Positions 42,722 through 55,099 of a stretch of 64,000 nucleotides of DNA are shown here, one piece after another (within the stretch, counting starts at the first letter, position 1; each line of letters begins with the position of its first letter). This stretch comes from Brachionus plicatilis. Lineage: Eukaryota > Rotifera > Eurotatoria > Ploima > Brachionidae. The notes under the pieces were generated by a model. It was not told the origin of the DNA. It worked only from the letters and a program-made list of their open reading frames with translations, and did not search any database. The stretch lies in contig QEOQ01000455.1 of the NCBI GenBank assembly GCA_010279815.1, forward strand, positions 178,034 through 242,033. The letters run 5' to 3'. Position numbers and translations under genes: made by a program.

Positions 42722-44008
42722 CACATAAAATTAATGTATACTATATAAAAAGGTGAGCTTACTAGATAAAATGTATTAAATGTACTATATAAAAAAATTA
42801 TTTACTAGATAAAAAATTTAACACCTAGATGAAATTATTAACTTAATAGAGAAAAAAATTAAAATGCTAGATAATTTTATTAATTAACTACATATAATAA
42901 ACACTAGATATAATTGAATAGTTACTCAATATTTTGATTAAGATTAATTTATTAAACTCGATCAAACATAGGTTATAAATCCATTTCAAATTCTTTTGGC
43001 TTTATTTTACTCCCCTCTGTGCTTTGAAAAAAAGTTTACAAGAATTTTATAAGAGCGATGTTTCTCATGAAGATCTTTATTTATTAGAACTTGACTTGTC
43101 TGAAACCGAAATTTGATTGATTTTATCTTGATATATTATAAAAGTTAATAGTAATATGAACATAAACATAACTTGAAATAAGGATTTTAATAATTTAATT
43201 TTTTCTTGTTTTTTTCTTTATATTTTTTTTTTTTTTTTTTTTTTTTACTTCTTTTTTCAAACATTATAAATACTAAAAAAGGGTTGAAAGAGTTGCGCAA
43301 GCGGTCGATACAACCTTTTTTTTTAATTTTAAATTTAATTTTAATTTTTAAAAAATAAAATACTACAAAACAAACATTTACTTTACTAATTTATTAATCA
43401 GTCAAATGGACAAGAGCAGATACGCGAAAAACTCAAGAAAAAGAGGGTGAAAAAAGATTCTACACCTGCTTACACAAAATACAAAAACAAATATGCGAAA
43501 CTTATTAAAGACTTTGAAATTCGTAAAAAGGTGAAGCAAGATTTGAAGATGTTACAACTTGCTTATTCAACTGGTATATTCATTAAAGCCAAAGATTTAC
43601 TTCTAAGAAAATGGTTTAATAATTCGGTGAGTCAAGCAAATACTTCACTCACCGAATTTTTCAACTTTTGGCTAAAAGATGAGAACAAAGGCTGGCTTGA
43701 AGGTTTTGTCCCTGGTTATCCATCAACAAATAACGATTTGGAATCGACAAACAGATACATTAAGGAAGATGGAAAGTTGAGACTTCGATTAGCAATCAAA
43801 CAATTTTTGAGTTTATAAAGTCGCGCAATAAATGAAGAAAAATATAAGTACTCATTTTTTTATATAGTTTTTTTTATTTTCTTGTCTATCAAATAATTTT
43901 TTTATCTAGTAAAAAAATTTTTATATAGTGTTTCGTCTTTTTATCTATTAGTTAATAAAATTATCTAGTAAAATTCGTCCTTTTAACTAGTTCAATTAAT
44001 CCTATGCC
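42722..44008. mobile_element. MULE element, 1287 bp, exact 9-bp TSD
   Basis: The duplication TTAAATCTT lies at 42713-42721 and 44009-44017. The ends CACATAAAATTAATG... and GGCATAGGATTAATT... (right end read inward) continue as diverged long TIRs rich in ACTAGATAAAAA words for more than 200 bp. The interior carries a fragment of MULE transposase (43447-43818). It is inserted in the LINE at 42250-44560 and is the younger of the two. Confidence 0.88.
43447..43818 (+). pseudogene. MULE transposase fragment
   Basis: Residues 65-115 read LTEFFNFWLKDENKGWLEGF, then VPGYPSTNNDLESTNRYIKE. This matches the 'W-x-x-G-x-x-x-G-x-PSTNN-x-LES-x-N-x-x-IK' motif that follows the catalytic core in MULE proteins. 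The first part is basic and helical. No ATG opens the frame, and the catalytic DDE region is missing, so the element is not autonomous. Confidence 0.8.
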
Positions 44009-44560
44009 TTAAATCTTATCGTCTCAATAAATGATAGTTTAGAAAAAAGATAAAGTTGATCAAATTTTAAAATCTTAATAACTTTTAAGACCCCTACATG
44101 AGGCAAGTATAACGAAGGTTGAACATTTGTCTTATTAAATTGTTTTGGTTAATATTTAATTTATTAATTGTTGTTTTATTAAGTGTTACTATTCCCAGAC
44201 CATACGTAAATTGTGATAAACAATAAGTTTTATATATAGAGGCTTTAAGTGATGGAGTCATTATACTAATTTTACCAATTAAGAAGGAGGACGAGAAAAA
44301 TGATTTTTGAACCTTTTTAAATTTCACTAATGATATTCTATTAAAGTCAAGATCTGAATTTAAATTAAAACCCAAATATTGGAGTTCCTCAACTTTGTTT
44401 AATTTAAGATTATTTAGATAAAAATCATTTCTAAATAGAAGATTACCAAAATCTATTATGTTTGACTTTTTGGGATTAAATTTTAGTCTCCAATAATTTA
44501 AATAATCAAGGTTAAGTTGATTGAGAAATTCAAATTCGTAGCTTTTTATTCATTTATTCA

Positions 44561-47500
44561 AACAAAATTAATTTTATAATTTATTATTTTAGGACTAAAA
44601 TCAATTATAAATTTTAAAATATCAAATTTTTTTTCTTTATTAGTAAGTTTTATTAAAATCAAATAAAAATTTTTAAACTATAAAAGTCTAATAAAAAAGG
44701 ACATTTAAAAATTTTAAATATGAAAATAAACTTTACATAACATGTTAATTAATTGTTTTAGAAAAAATTTATTTTTTCTCTATTATTACAAAAATATGGC
44801 GTTTTATAATTTGATCTTTTGATCTAGATCTCAAACTTCAATTTGCCTCCTCTAAAATAATTTGTTCTGTTATTCCATCTACCATTTCAGCAATAATAGA
44901 CAATGCTGAAATGTAAAGGTGACATGCTATTGAAAAAAGAAAATACTTAATTTGTGCTATTAAATGAAAACTGTAATTTTTTTTAAATTACTTTTTTTAT
45001 TTATTTTTTGGTACTTTTATATAGAAATTATAATCGAATTATGGTAAAAAAAATTGTTATATTCTTATTATAATTGTACAAAATAAAAAAATAACAATAA
45101 TATTAAAAATATTGTTTTTCTATTAAATTTGTGGTATTATATATTATTTTTATGCTATAAAAAAGTTAAAGAATCTAGAAAAATGCTAAAAGTTTATAAA
45201 AACGTTCCAGAAATAAAAAAAATTGCACTTTAAAAAAAAATTTTAATGCTTCCAAAAAAACATTTATATGTTGGTTAACATTTTCAAAATTTTTTTTGGT
45301 GTATTCAGATTTTTCTTGTCCAAATTTTCAATCAATAATGATAAATACAGCCAAAAATTTAGATTTTTGTTTACGAACGCTATTAAAACCACTTACTTGC
45401 TTTTAATTCCTTTTCCATGATAAACATGTATGTTTCCTTCTTTTTAAATGGTAAAAGTCCAAAAAATAATTTTCATATAAATTCGATATTTAGAGGCCAA
45501 GTAACATCGATTTATTTACAATTATAAATTTGATTTTCCTAATTTCGTATAGTTTTCTAAAAAAACATATACTCAGAAAATAAATTTTATTAAAACGCTT
45601 TCACCAAATTAATCCTAATAATTCGATTTAAATAATTCTATTATAGCTCGATAAAATTTCTTTATTTTTTCTATAAATAAACACTTAATGGAAAAGATTG
45701 TTCTCGGCTTAAAATTTTTCAAGATGCCGCATCTGCTCGAATTAACTATTCACGAATTTACAGCTTTCTGTTACCTTTCTGAACCTTAGAAAAAACAATT
45801 TCTAATCTCATAAACTAATAAATAATTAAATGGTTTAGTATTTTATTTTTTGATAATTCCTAAATATTTTTTAAGGTCTCGAATGCTAATTTTTTTCTAA
45901 AATTTCCAAAAAAAATTTATTCAATATCTTGTCTAAATTAGAAATTTAAAATCTAAAAAATAGCTATTAGTAATTAAAATTGTAACAAACTTTTAAAATT
46001 AATTAAAATTTATTGAAATCATGATGTTTAATCAGAGCTTAAATACAAACGGAGTCAAGCTACCTTAACCTGAAGTGACTTCAAGAGTATTCTCATTGAA
46101 AAAAAAAAGAAGAAAAAATGGCTTAAAAAGTTTCTATTTTTATCGAATATTTCTTATTAAATAAAAACATTTTTTTTTATTTTTGAGTTATAAAATTTCT
46201 GTCTTTTTCATTTGAAAATCACTTAAAAAATCTTTGTTTAAATAATTAAAGGCATTTTTTGAACAAACAATATCAGCCAAAAAAAACATCAAAAATCAAA
46301 ATTATTTAGAATATGAAATTATTTTTTTATTCATTTTTGGCGATCTTGAAAAATTAATGAGTCAGATTTTGACATATCATCTTAAAATGAGTACATTTTA
46401 ATTTCACATTGCAGCGATTTCGATTTCATAATTCTCCAATTACTTCATAAAAAACAATGGCTGTTTAAATTTTGATAAATTGAATAAAAAATGTCAGTAA
46501 ATGCAAAAAAAAATTAGAGCAAAATTAATGATTGATTTAAAATGATATTTCAAAGGGAATATAAAATAGAATGCTTGTTTTAAAGAACATTTTATTAAAA
46601 ACAAAAGAAATAGATCTATCAGAAAGGAGATAAAGAATTTAATTGACGACGACAATCAGGAGAATTAAAACTTATTTTCATTTTCCATTTAATTTTAGAA
46701 TATTCTTGAATTTTTCTTCTCTTTTTGAAAAAATAATTCGGCTCGAAGGATAAGAATAATTTTTTTATTGATAGTCAAATAAAAATGAATTAAGAGAATT
46801 GATAAGAAATTGAAATAAACGAACATTTATTATATTGAATTTGAGGAAATTGACTTTTTCAAATAAAAAATAGCGGTTCATATAACAAATTATTTTTTTC
46901 AGATGAGAAAAATATTATAAAAATTAAAAAATTGATTTCTAGAAGCTCATATTATTTTTATTTGTTTGCATAGATTTTTTATTAAGCTCTAAAAAATAAA
47001 CAAATAAAAATTTCAATTTCATTATTTTAAAAAACCGAATATTATTAAAATTGCTCTTTTAAAATATTTTTAAAATTTTTTTTTTTTTCAATTTGCGACA
47101 AAAAATAAAAATTAAAACTTTTTAAAATTATGGAATAAATGAACAATTTTGATTTGATTATTACAACTTATCATTTGGTCAAAAAGAATGGCAAAATACT
47201 AAAAATCTAACAAAAAAACAAAGATTCTACTTAAAAATAATTTTTTTTTTCTTTTAGGAAAATTCTTAGCTTTAACTACATTAATAATATCTAGATCCAA
47301 TATTTAGAAATATCCTTAAAACTTGAGACAAATACTTCAAATTTCCAATAAATTTTAGAGCTAAATTAAAACTTTGGTTTCATTCTTTTCAAATCGATAA
47401 TTGCAAAAAAGCAGTCTTGTAATGTTTGATCAAAAAATTTTATTAATTAAAAAAATAATTGATTGCGTCAAAACTCCTCAAAAATCTACTGTATTTTTAA

Positions 47501-47765
47501 ACTCAGATTAAAACTAGTTCGTATTAGTGAGAGCAATGAAATTTTATAATAAAATCAAATTTAAGATTGAGAAAATCTGTGTTTAATCAATTTAATTGCA
47601 GAGTAAAAGAGTTAACTTTTTAGAATTCCCTCAAAGAATATTACACACTTTTACGGTCTATATCAAATGGAAAATACTTAACTCAGAACCCTTATTCAAT
47701 GGAAAAAAAAACATCAATTCAATTGACTAAAATTATTTCCTTTTTTTAAATGCTTTCTTTTATTT
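44561..47765. other. AT-rich intergenic region
   Basis: About 3.2 kb in which I find no gene, tRNA, or clear TIR pair on either strand. Sequence is dominated by A/T homopolymers. Confidence 0.5.
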
Positions 47766-48129
47766 CAATATTTTACCTTATTTGACGTAAAAAGTGATAA
47801 TCTAAAAAACGGCATTTATCGTGAAATAACGATAATTATCGTAAATTTTCCATAATTACTAGTATTAGTAGTAGTAGTAGTTTTGACTGTAGATGGCTAG
47901 CCAGCGGGTTTGCTGATAAGGCACACTAAGACAGCTGATGTGATCGATTGCTGCTCATCCAGTAATCAATGCCTGTTTTAAAGCTGTTAACATTGGATGC
48001 TTCAACTAATTCATTTGGCAGTGAGTTGCATATGTTAGCGGTTGTGTTGAAAAAAAAGTTATCTCTATGTTGGAGCCTTGAAATTTCTTTGTGATATTTG
48101 AAGCACTGGCCTTTTTTTTGGTTTTTTGT

Positions 48130-48865
48130 CAGAGTTGGGAAACTGATACTGAATAACTGATCAGTATCAGTTAATTTCAGTTATCAGTTAAACTGAAACT
48201 GACCGATAACTGATTTTGAATTAACTGAGACTGACTGAAAACTGTTTTACTATTTATTTGAATTTTTGAAAATTTTTTTTTCGGTTTTAATTTAGTTTTA
48301 CACTTATATATTTTTTTGACTAGTTAGTAATGCTTTGCAATAAATAAAAAGCTAATATATGAGCCGAGTGTCCATGAGGAAAACTTTGAAAATTTTGAAT
48401 TAAAAAGGTTTGAAAATGAACTTGATCTCTATTTAAGTGAAATAAATGAAAAAACAGAATGCAATATCCTAAGTTATTGGAAAAATCGGTCTAGAGATTT
48501 TAAAGTTTTATCTTTGTTAGTGAGAGATATTTATTCGATTCAAGCCAGCTCGGCACCTATCGAAAAATATTTTTCTGGGTCTACATTTTTGATGAGACCA
48601 CATAGAAGTAGATTCACTTATAAAAATTTATCAAATATAATGTTTCTAAAATGTAATAAAAAATATATGTAAATATCCGTTTTAAATGTTAATTAGACTT
48701 TAATTTTTATAAACTGTTTAATAAATAAACTAATTGTATCATTTTTCTAATTATCTGATTTTTAACTGATAACTGATACCCATTAACTGAGACTGATACT
48801 GAACTGATGCTCGAAAAACTGATACTGACTGAAAACTGATTTTTTTATAACTGATCCCAACTCTG
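48130..48865. mobile_element. hAT element, 736 bp, exact 8-bp TSD, inside a LINE
   Basis: The ends are CAGAGTTGGGA and its complement TCCCAACTCTG (one indel inward). Subterminal CTGATACTGA/AACTGATA repeats are present on both sides. TTTTTTGT is duplicated at 48122-48129 and 48866-48873. It contains a hATC domain remnant (48361-48672) and is non-autonomous. Confidence 0.93.
48361..48672 (+). pseudogene. hAT transposase C-terminal (hATC) fragment
   Basis: The frame reads ILSYWKNRSRDFKVLSLLVR, then IYSIQASSAPIEKYFSGSTF and MRPHRSRFTYKNLSNIMFLK to TAA. This is the hATC dimerisation motif (Y-W ... L-x-x-x-A-x-x-I-x-S-I-x-A-S-S-A-P-x-E), with EKYFS in place of the common ER-x-FS. Only the C-terminal 100 residues remain, which is enough to assign the element but not to catalyse transposition. 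Confidence 0.85.
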
Positions 48866-51460
48866 TTTTTTGTGACATTAAAATTGTTGCTTTTTTCAAC
48901 CAATTCTATTCCATGCATGAACTTGTATAATTGAATTAGATCATCTCTTTTTCTTCTTTTCACCAGATTTGGAATGTTCAAAGCCTTCAATCTGCTTTCA
49001 TACTTGAAGAAACAAATTTTGTAGCTCTGCGTTGAATTTTTCAACATTCTCAAAGTCAGACTTAAGAATTGGAGACCATACAGGCATCGCAAATTCCAAA
49101 AGAGGACGAACAAAGGTTAAATACAAAGATCTTAAAAATTTACAATTAAAACGAGCAAATGATTTCCTGATGCGACCTAATATTTTATTTGCTTTGTTTG
49201 TAGCCTCTATCACTTGATTTTTCCATCTAAGATTTGTGTGAAAATAACTCCAAGATCTCTTTCTGTTTCTGACGTTGATAACTGCTTAGCATTAATAAAA
49301 AAAAGGAAATTTTTTGTTTTTATGACCATAATGCATAACCACACATTTTGATGTGTTGAAGAGAAGTAGCCAATCTTGAGTCCACTTGAAAATTAAATCT
49401 AAATCTGATTGTAGTTTCGCTGCGCTTATTTCTAATACCGTTTGCGATAACATTTTAGTATCATCTGCATACATTTTGAGAACATTCTCTATTCCTTTTG
49501 GGAGATCATTGATATACAAAACGAACAAAAGTGGACCAATCACTGACCCTTGTGGTACACCGCTAAAAATCTCAGCCCAATCCGTCAAAATTTCATCTTG
49601 AATAACTCGTTATCTTCTATTTTTCAAGAAAGCTTCAATCCATTTTAGTGTCAGACCATCAAACCTATACGCTTTCAATTGAGCAATTAGTCGTCTGTGC
49701 GGAACAGTATCAAATGCTTTCGCAAAATCTAGCATAATCACATTAACAGGAATACTTTTGTCTAGACTCATTGAGATGAAATCTAGAGTTTCTAGAAGAT
49801 TATATGTACATGACTTTTTCTTGACAAATCCATGCTGTTCTTTAGATTTAATATTATTCTTATAAAGATAGTCTTCTATTTTGGTCTTTATTATGCTTTC
49901 CATAATTTTGCAAGGAATTGAAGTTAAAGACACAGGACGATAATTGCTTGCCGTTGATTGATCACTTTTTTTAAACAATGGAGTAATATTTGCTGATCTG
50001 AATTGTATTGGAAGCTGACTATTCAATAAAGATACTCTGAAAATCAAAGTTAAAGGAACAGTTAAGGCTTATGCACAGTTTTTAAGCAATAACGGATGAA
50101 GCTTGTCTACACCACTTGTGATTTATTTTGATTCAGGTCTTGTAATTTATTGAAAACCATTTCATAACTAATGTCATTTGGCTCAATGTTAATATATTCT
50201 GACCAGTTATCATTAAATTCAACTTCGAAAGGAGGAAGCTCACCATCTTATTCAATAACAAAAACATCTTGAAAAAATTTATTTAGAATATTTGATATCT
50301 CTTTCGGTTCTTGCGTTAATTCATTGTTTACCTTTTTTATGCTATTATTGATTCTTTGGTTAATTACTGTAAAATTTGGTGAAAAAAAATTTTTCGAAAA
50401 AGTAAAAAAAAAAATTTCGGTAAATTTTTTAAAAAAAAGATGAAAATGGTAAAAATTAATTATTTTACCATTTTCAATGGATTATTTTATACACTTTATG
50501 GAAATTAAATTTAAATTCTTTATATCAAGAAAATACTTAGAAATTCGAAAAGACTTTAATTATTTTAAAATCTTTAATTATAATTTTTCGTTTTTCAGAA
50601 TAGACAAATGTTTAAATTAAAAAATTTTGTTAACGGCTATTGTAATGCAGATAACTGCGTCCCATTTTGGATTAAACCAAAGTTTATAGCCTAAACTTTA
50701 TTATTTTTATTATTATAAATTTAAGACTTTTGCTATCTTAACTAGTAATAAATAACACCTTGTTTTACTATATCTTCTGTTACTCTTTTTAATCTTAATT
50801 CTATTTTATTTAACAGAATTTTATTCAGAAGGAGCTATAACTAGGTTCAGATAAACAATTAAAATATAAATATCTTGAAGTGTAAAAAAATTTAATAATG
50901 TAATATTAAAAAATTTTTCCTCTTTTGTTGATTTTTTACCATTTTAACTTTTTTATATAAAATTTATTTTTTTTTGGACAAAAAAAAGTTAATCAAATTA
51001 TAGTTTTTACTTTTTCAAAATTTTTTTTCTACTGATTTTTCAATAATTATCGTTATTTCACGATAAATATGTTTTTTAAATAAACACGTTATAAGTTAAA
51101 TAAGGTAAAATAACGTGAATTTACCATAATTTACGGAAAATTTGGTGGATTCATCGTATCGTAGCAGCATTGTAACTTTTGTTCTGTATATAAAATAAAG
51201 TGCTAATAAAAGTAATAAAAAAATTTAATAAAGACTATTAAACAGATAATATAAAGATTATATATTATAATACACTATGATGATGCAAAAATTTAATTTC
51301 AAAAAGACTCTAATATTAAACAAAAAAAATTTTATTAATTCTTTTATTTTCTATTTTTTTCTTTTTTCTATAGATTTAATCTATATTTATTTATTGATAA
51401 TAAAATTGTTATATTTATAATTTTTTTAAAAAAATATAAATTAATTTAAATTGATTTTTG

Positions 51461-51874
51461 GGTCTTGCCTCAATATGTGATCAGCAGGTCACATAATATG
51501 TGACCAGTGATTTTATGTCGATTTGGTGATTAGGCATTTTTTCTGACTGGTCACATATTCACTGGTCACCTAATATATGACCAGGCAATATTTTTATTAA
51601 ATTAAAAAATTTTTTTTATTGAATTTTTATAATTTTAAATTAATATAAATTGGTCACGTAAATAAAAAAACTGGTTATATAAATTTAATAACTGGTCACT
51701 TAAATAGTAAAATGTTTTAAAAAAAAATCTTTTTTTTAATAATAATATTACCTGGTCATATATTAGGTGACCAGTGAATATGTGACCAGTCAGAAAAAAT
51801 ACCTAATCACCAAATCGACATAAAGTCACTGGTCACATAATATGTGACCTGCTGATCACATAATAGGCAAGACC
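51461..51874. mobile_element. 414-bp palindromic MITE with 9-10-bp TSD
   Basis: The arms of about 135 bp are nearly identical: GGTCTTGCCT at 51461 mirrors AGGCAAGACC ending 51874, and each arm carries nested palindromes such as GGTCACATAATATGTGACC and TTCACTGGTCACCTAATATA-type words. Flanks are TTGATTTTTG (51451-51460) and TTGATTTTTT (51875-51884), matching at 9 of 10. The centre (51590-51740) is AT-rich. No ORF. MULE-like by TSD length and long TIRs. Confidence 0.88.
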
Positions 51875-51921
51875 TTGATTTTTTTCCAAATGACATTATC
51901 ATGATTTTCAATTTTTAGACT

Positions 51922-51946
51922 CTGTTGAAGGTCATGTAGCCGAAAC
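51922..51946 (+). other. CTGTTGAAGG...CCGAAAC motif
   Basis: CTGTTGA-AGGTCATGTAGCC-GAAAC has a short GGT/GCC stem between strands resembling CUGAUGA and GAAAC. The 'CTGATGAAGG...CCGAAAC' word is common near the ends of invertebrate retroelements, including Penelope-like elements, some of which carry hammerhead ribozymes. One core base deviates, so activity is doubtful. Confidence 0.3.
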
Positions 51947-51949
51947 CGG

Positions 51950-54025
51950 TCAGTTTATAATATAATTAAAAATCTGAAATAAAATTTTCATTAAACAAAA
52001 AAATTATTTTTATTTGCATATTTTTCATATGAAAATACAATATTTTGGTTTTGAAAAAGCTGGTCAAACTTAATTTAAAATGAAATTAATTAATTAAATT
52101 AATTTGAAACTAATTAAAATTTTTTGTGAAATGTTGAATTTAATTTTTGGACAAAACGGAGGAAAAATTACGCCTATTTAAAATAAAATTTTTCATTAAA
52201 AAAATATTTATCTTAATTTTCGTAAGATATTTACTTTTTAAAAGAGAAAAATATTTTTTTCCCTTTCTCTTTTTTGCTTTCGAACATTACAAATTTTCTC
52301 TGAAGGTATTCTAAAGCATTCGGGCCAAAATTCCTAGAAAAACACAAATTTTTATTGAAAATATCCCAATCGGCAAACATAATTTGAAGAGATACGCAAC
52401 TATAAAAATGTTCGGCACTTAAAAACGAAAGGAAAAACGCTTGGTTATTTTAAAAATTTTAAATCAAAACATATTTTCAATTAAAACTTATATTAAAAAC
52501 TATAAATAACATTTTACATAACTAATTGATACACAGTGTAATATCAAATAATCAATTGTTTTATTTTTTCTCTAATTCCTACGAGGCTTGGATTCTTTTT
52601 CTATATTAGAAAATAAATGATAAAATAATATTGAATCTTAAATATTTTTTTTAATTAATTTGGTCTATTTATATGATATTTATAGAATAGTAATTGCTTC
52701 CTTCATACTCACGAGTCTCGACATGCTACCATGAAATGAAAATAATCAATGCTTTGCATCCATTGGCAATAATAATTTGAACTGGAATGGTGTTGGCAGA
52801 CGCATAGAAGTCCAAAACAAATAAAGAAAGAACCCAAAATTTTCGATTAGACCTAGACTTGGACCGACTTAATCATGCCAAATAATTTCCGGTCTCAAAT
52901 TAATTTGCCTGAATTAATATTTGTGCTAAAACTGATTAAAATTTTCAAGAATTACAAACTAATTTCTTTTCAATTTATGGCTAAGTAAACACATTTCGAT
53001 TTGAAATTTATCAAAATTTATTATCATCGAAGTGATATAAAAGATAAAAATCAATTTTTTCATACCTCCTGAAAATTTGTATATTCTTCTTGGAAAAATT
53101 GAGCTTTTACAGTCGTTTTGGTTAAAAATAGCTCTCTTAAACTTAGTCATGCAATTTTTTTGAGTGACAAAATAAAGAAAAAATTAAAATTTTCATTTTT
53201 TCTATACAAAATTTCTATGAAAAAAATCTATTAGGTAATTGGATATCTTTGAAGTAGCTTTTTTATTTAAATTGCCCAAATCAGCAAAAGCAGTCAGCTA
53301 AGCACTTCAAATTAAAAAATACTTTTCTTTTAAAATTATTTTTCTCATTTATTTTGAAATTAACACGAATTTAAATTTAAAATTTTCAAAAATTTAATCA
53401 GAATGTAAAATTAAAATTTGAATTCGAAGCTGTTAAAGAACTGAATTTAAAGAATTTAAAGTATTGAAGTTTAAGCATTCCCTCAAAAATATATTTTATT
53501 TAGAACCTTTTTATTAAAAAAATATTATTTTATTATAAAATGAACCTTTTGACAATTAAAAAAAAAACGTAACGCTTTTAAAACCAAAATGCCCATTCAA
53601 ACTTCTAAACGTTGTCCTATTTTTTAACAGGACAGAATTGAATCTATTATTCTTCACCAAAATGGGAAATTTTATTCCAAGTTAACAAATGATCAAAATA
53701 ATTCTAAATCATTCAGTCCGTTTCTTAACTTTTTCACAATTAAAAATTTGAATAATTTTGGAAGCTTTTTTCTAATTAAAATAACAAATAAATGGATTCT
53801 CATTTCAATACTGAATTTTTTTAAAGAAATTTTATTTTCTGCTAAATTTTAAGAGAATAAAGAATTTATCAGAAAATAACTTGTCTCAAAATCTTAATCG
53901 TAACCCATTCTATAACAGTTTAAATCAAAATAGATGCCAAAAAATCAAGTGTTTTTAATTTTTTTCACAATGCTGTAATTAACCTAAGCTGCTATTGAGG
54001 ACATATCGGCAAATCGGTGTTTAAG
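51950..54025. other. AT-rich intergenic region
   Basis: No gene seen. A slightly GC-richer strip at 52690-52900 (CATGAAATG...ACTTGGACCGACTTAATC) has no open frame of note. Confidence 0.5.
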
Positions 54026-54029
54026 GCGA

Positions 54030-54080
54030 TATTTATTTAATTAAAGTTTAACTCCCAAGGACAAATTGAAATAAGAATTT
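54030..54080 (-). repeat. LINE-type 3' tail fragment
   Basis: ATATTTATTTAATTAAAGTT then TAACTCCCAAGGACAAATT. This is the (AATA) tail and degenerate CTCC stem in the same order as at 27345, 36165, 42255 and 54760. Confidence 0.4.
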
Positions 54081-54739
54081 AATATACAATTAAATATCTA
54101 TTTTAAAATTAAGTAAAAATAATATAATAGGTTTATCATTTTTATTTTAAAATAAATTTTACTCATTTTTTGATCTTTTACTCAAATCGAATCATTTTGA
54201 AGTAATTTGCTTGAAAAATTGGGAAAAAAATTTAAAGTCCAATTTCTGACAATTAAGTCTTTGGGGTTGTGAATTTCGAAAATAAATTAAACTCAAATTC
54301 TTCATTTTTTATTTAACTTTTACTCTCAGAATAAAGAAAAAAATTACATTAAAGGTTAATATTTAATTTTTAATTTTTTTTAATTTCGAATTTAACTCCA
54401 CAACTTTGTAATTTATTCCAGAAGAAATTCGAAATTATTCTAAGAATAATAGAAAACTTTTGCGCTCATTCTTGGTTTAAAGTCAGGAGCCAAGGTTTAT
54501 TCTAAAAAAAAATAAAAAAATTATATAACATGGCTTCGATGGTATTAGTTCCATTAAGAATAAACCCAAATTTTGACAGATGTATCTGATGAACTACTAA
54601 AATAGTCGATTTATTTTTTAATCATTTCAATTTTTCGAATCATTTAAGTCAAACATTGTGCAACATACTTTATTGTACCTTTTTTATCTTGAATAAAACT
54701 TTTATTTTCTTTTATTATTAAATCAAATCAATAATCTAT

Positions 54740-55095
54740 TTAAATTAATTTATTTAATTGTTTTAAACTCCATGGCGGAGAAGTAAATGTAAAAAAGGAA
54801 AACTTTAATTTTAAGTAAAAACGAAAAAAAATAAAATAAATAGGAAAAAAATATATTAAAGTCAATTGAGGAATTGGTCACAGATCCCATCATCTGATTT
54901 GAACATTTCTTTGAGTTGAATTTTGAGTTTGGAAGGATTATTTATGATTGTTGACAAGAATTTGTGGAGAAGAGCAAGATCAGTTGAAAATGAATTCTTT
55001 GAAGTTGCTTCCTCGCACATCGAATTAAAGATAAGAGATGAAAGATGGTTAAATCTGATTGAGTTTATGAAAGAAAGCTTTGAGAAGAGTTAAAG
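54740..55095 (-). pseudogene. LINE ORF2 C-terminus and 3' end
   Basis: The minus strand reads LSFINSIRFNHLSSLIFNSM and CEEATSKNSFSTDLALLHKF, then LKEMFKSDDGICDQFLN-stop at 54862. This is the same C-terminal organisation as the LINE at 42250-44560 (LSFIETIRF...SLASSIFECI). The 3' part ends TTTACTTCTCC-GCCA-TGGAG and then AATAAAT (54790-54740). Only the last 75 or so codons remain. Confidence 0.6.
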
Positions 55096-55099
55096 TTCT

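Larger units (their letters stand above)
42250..44560 (-). pseudogene. LINE relic split by a MULE insertion
   Basis: Minus strand. The 5' portion (44560-44094) reads NQLNLDYLNYWRLKFNPKKS and VEELQYLGFNLNSDLD, then LKASIYKTYCLSQFTYGLG, the end of a LINE RT domain. At 44017 it is interrupted by the element 42722-44008. It resumes at 42712 with FNSLASSIFECIKQNVAICP and runs with several stops to an AT-rich tail with a paired CTTCT...GGAG stem and (AATA)n at 42255-42300. The C-terminal region resembles the LINE fragment at 54740-55095, so both belong to one family. Confidence 0.75.
47861..50360 (-). pseudogene. CR1/Jockey-type LINE, 5'-truncated, with TSD
   Basis: Minus strand. 50350-50050 is the linker before RT with stops. 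50047-49610 is RT motifs 0-4, including ITPLFKKSDQSTASNYRPVS and VNVIMLDFAKAFDTVPHRRL. 49588-49292 is SGVPQGSVIGPLLFVLYIND and the catalytic KMYADDTK (the F/Y-x-DD box), then frameshifts. 49213-48998 is FLRSLYLTFVRPLLEFAMPV. From 48980 comes LVKRRKRDDLIQLYKFMHG, interrupted by the hAT element at 48130-48865. The C-terminal ICNSLPNELVEASNVNSFK reads to about 47890. The 3' tail is (CTA)n. The duplication TAATTACT lies at 47853-47860 and 50361-50368. The endonuclease is missing through 5' truncation. Confidence 0.9.
47771..51110. mobile_element. TIR element hosting a nested LINE and hAT
   Basis: TTTTACCTTATTT (47771) and ATTTATCGTGAAATAACGAT (47813) are mirrored by ATCGTTATTTCACGATAAAT (51051) and AAATAAGGTAAAA (ending 51110). 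This is a TIR of about 80 bp with a variable middle. Nearly all of its interior is a later LINE insertion (47861-50360). The remaining internal DNA (50369-51030) is AT-rich without ORFs. TSD not resolved. Confidence 0.6.

Noticed and set aside
52959..53150. 63-codon minus-strand ORF
   Set aside because: It is short, has no motif, and sits in AT-rich DNA with no supporting splice or neighbour evidence.
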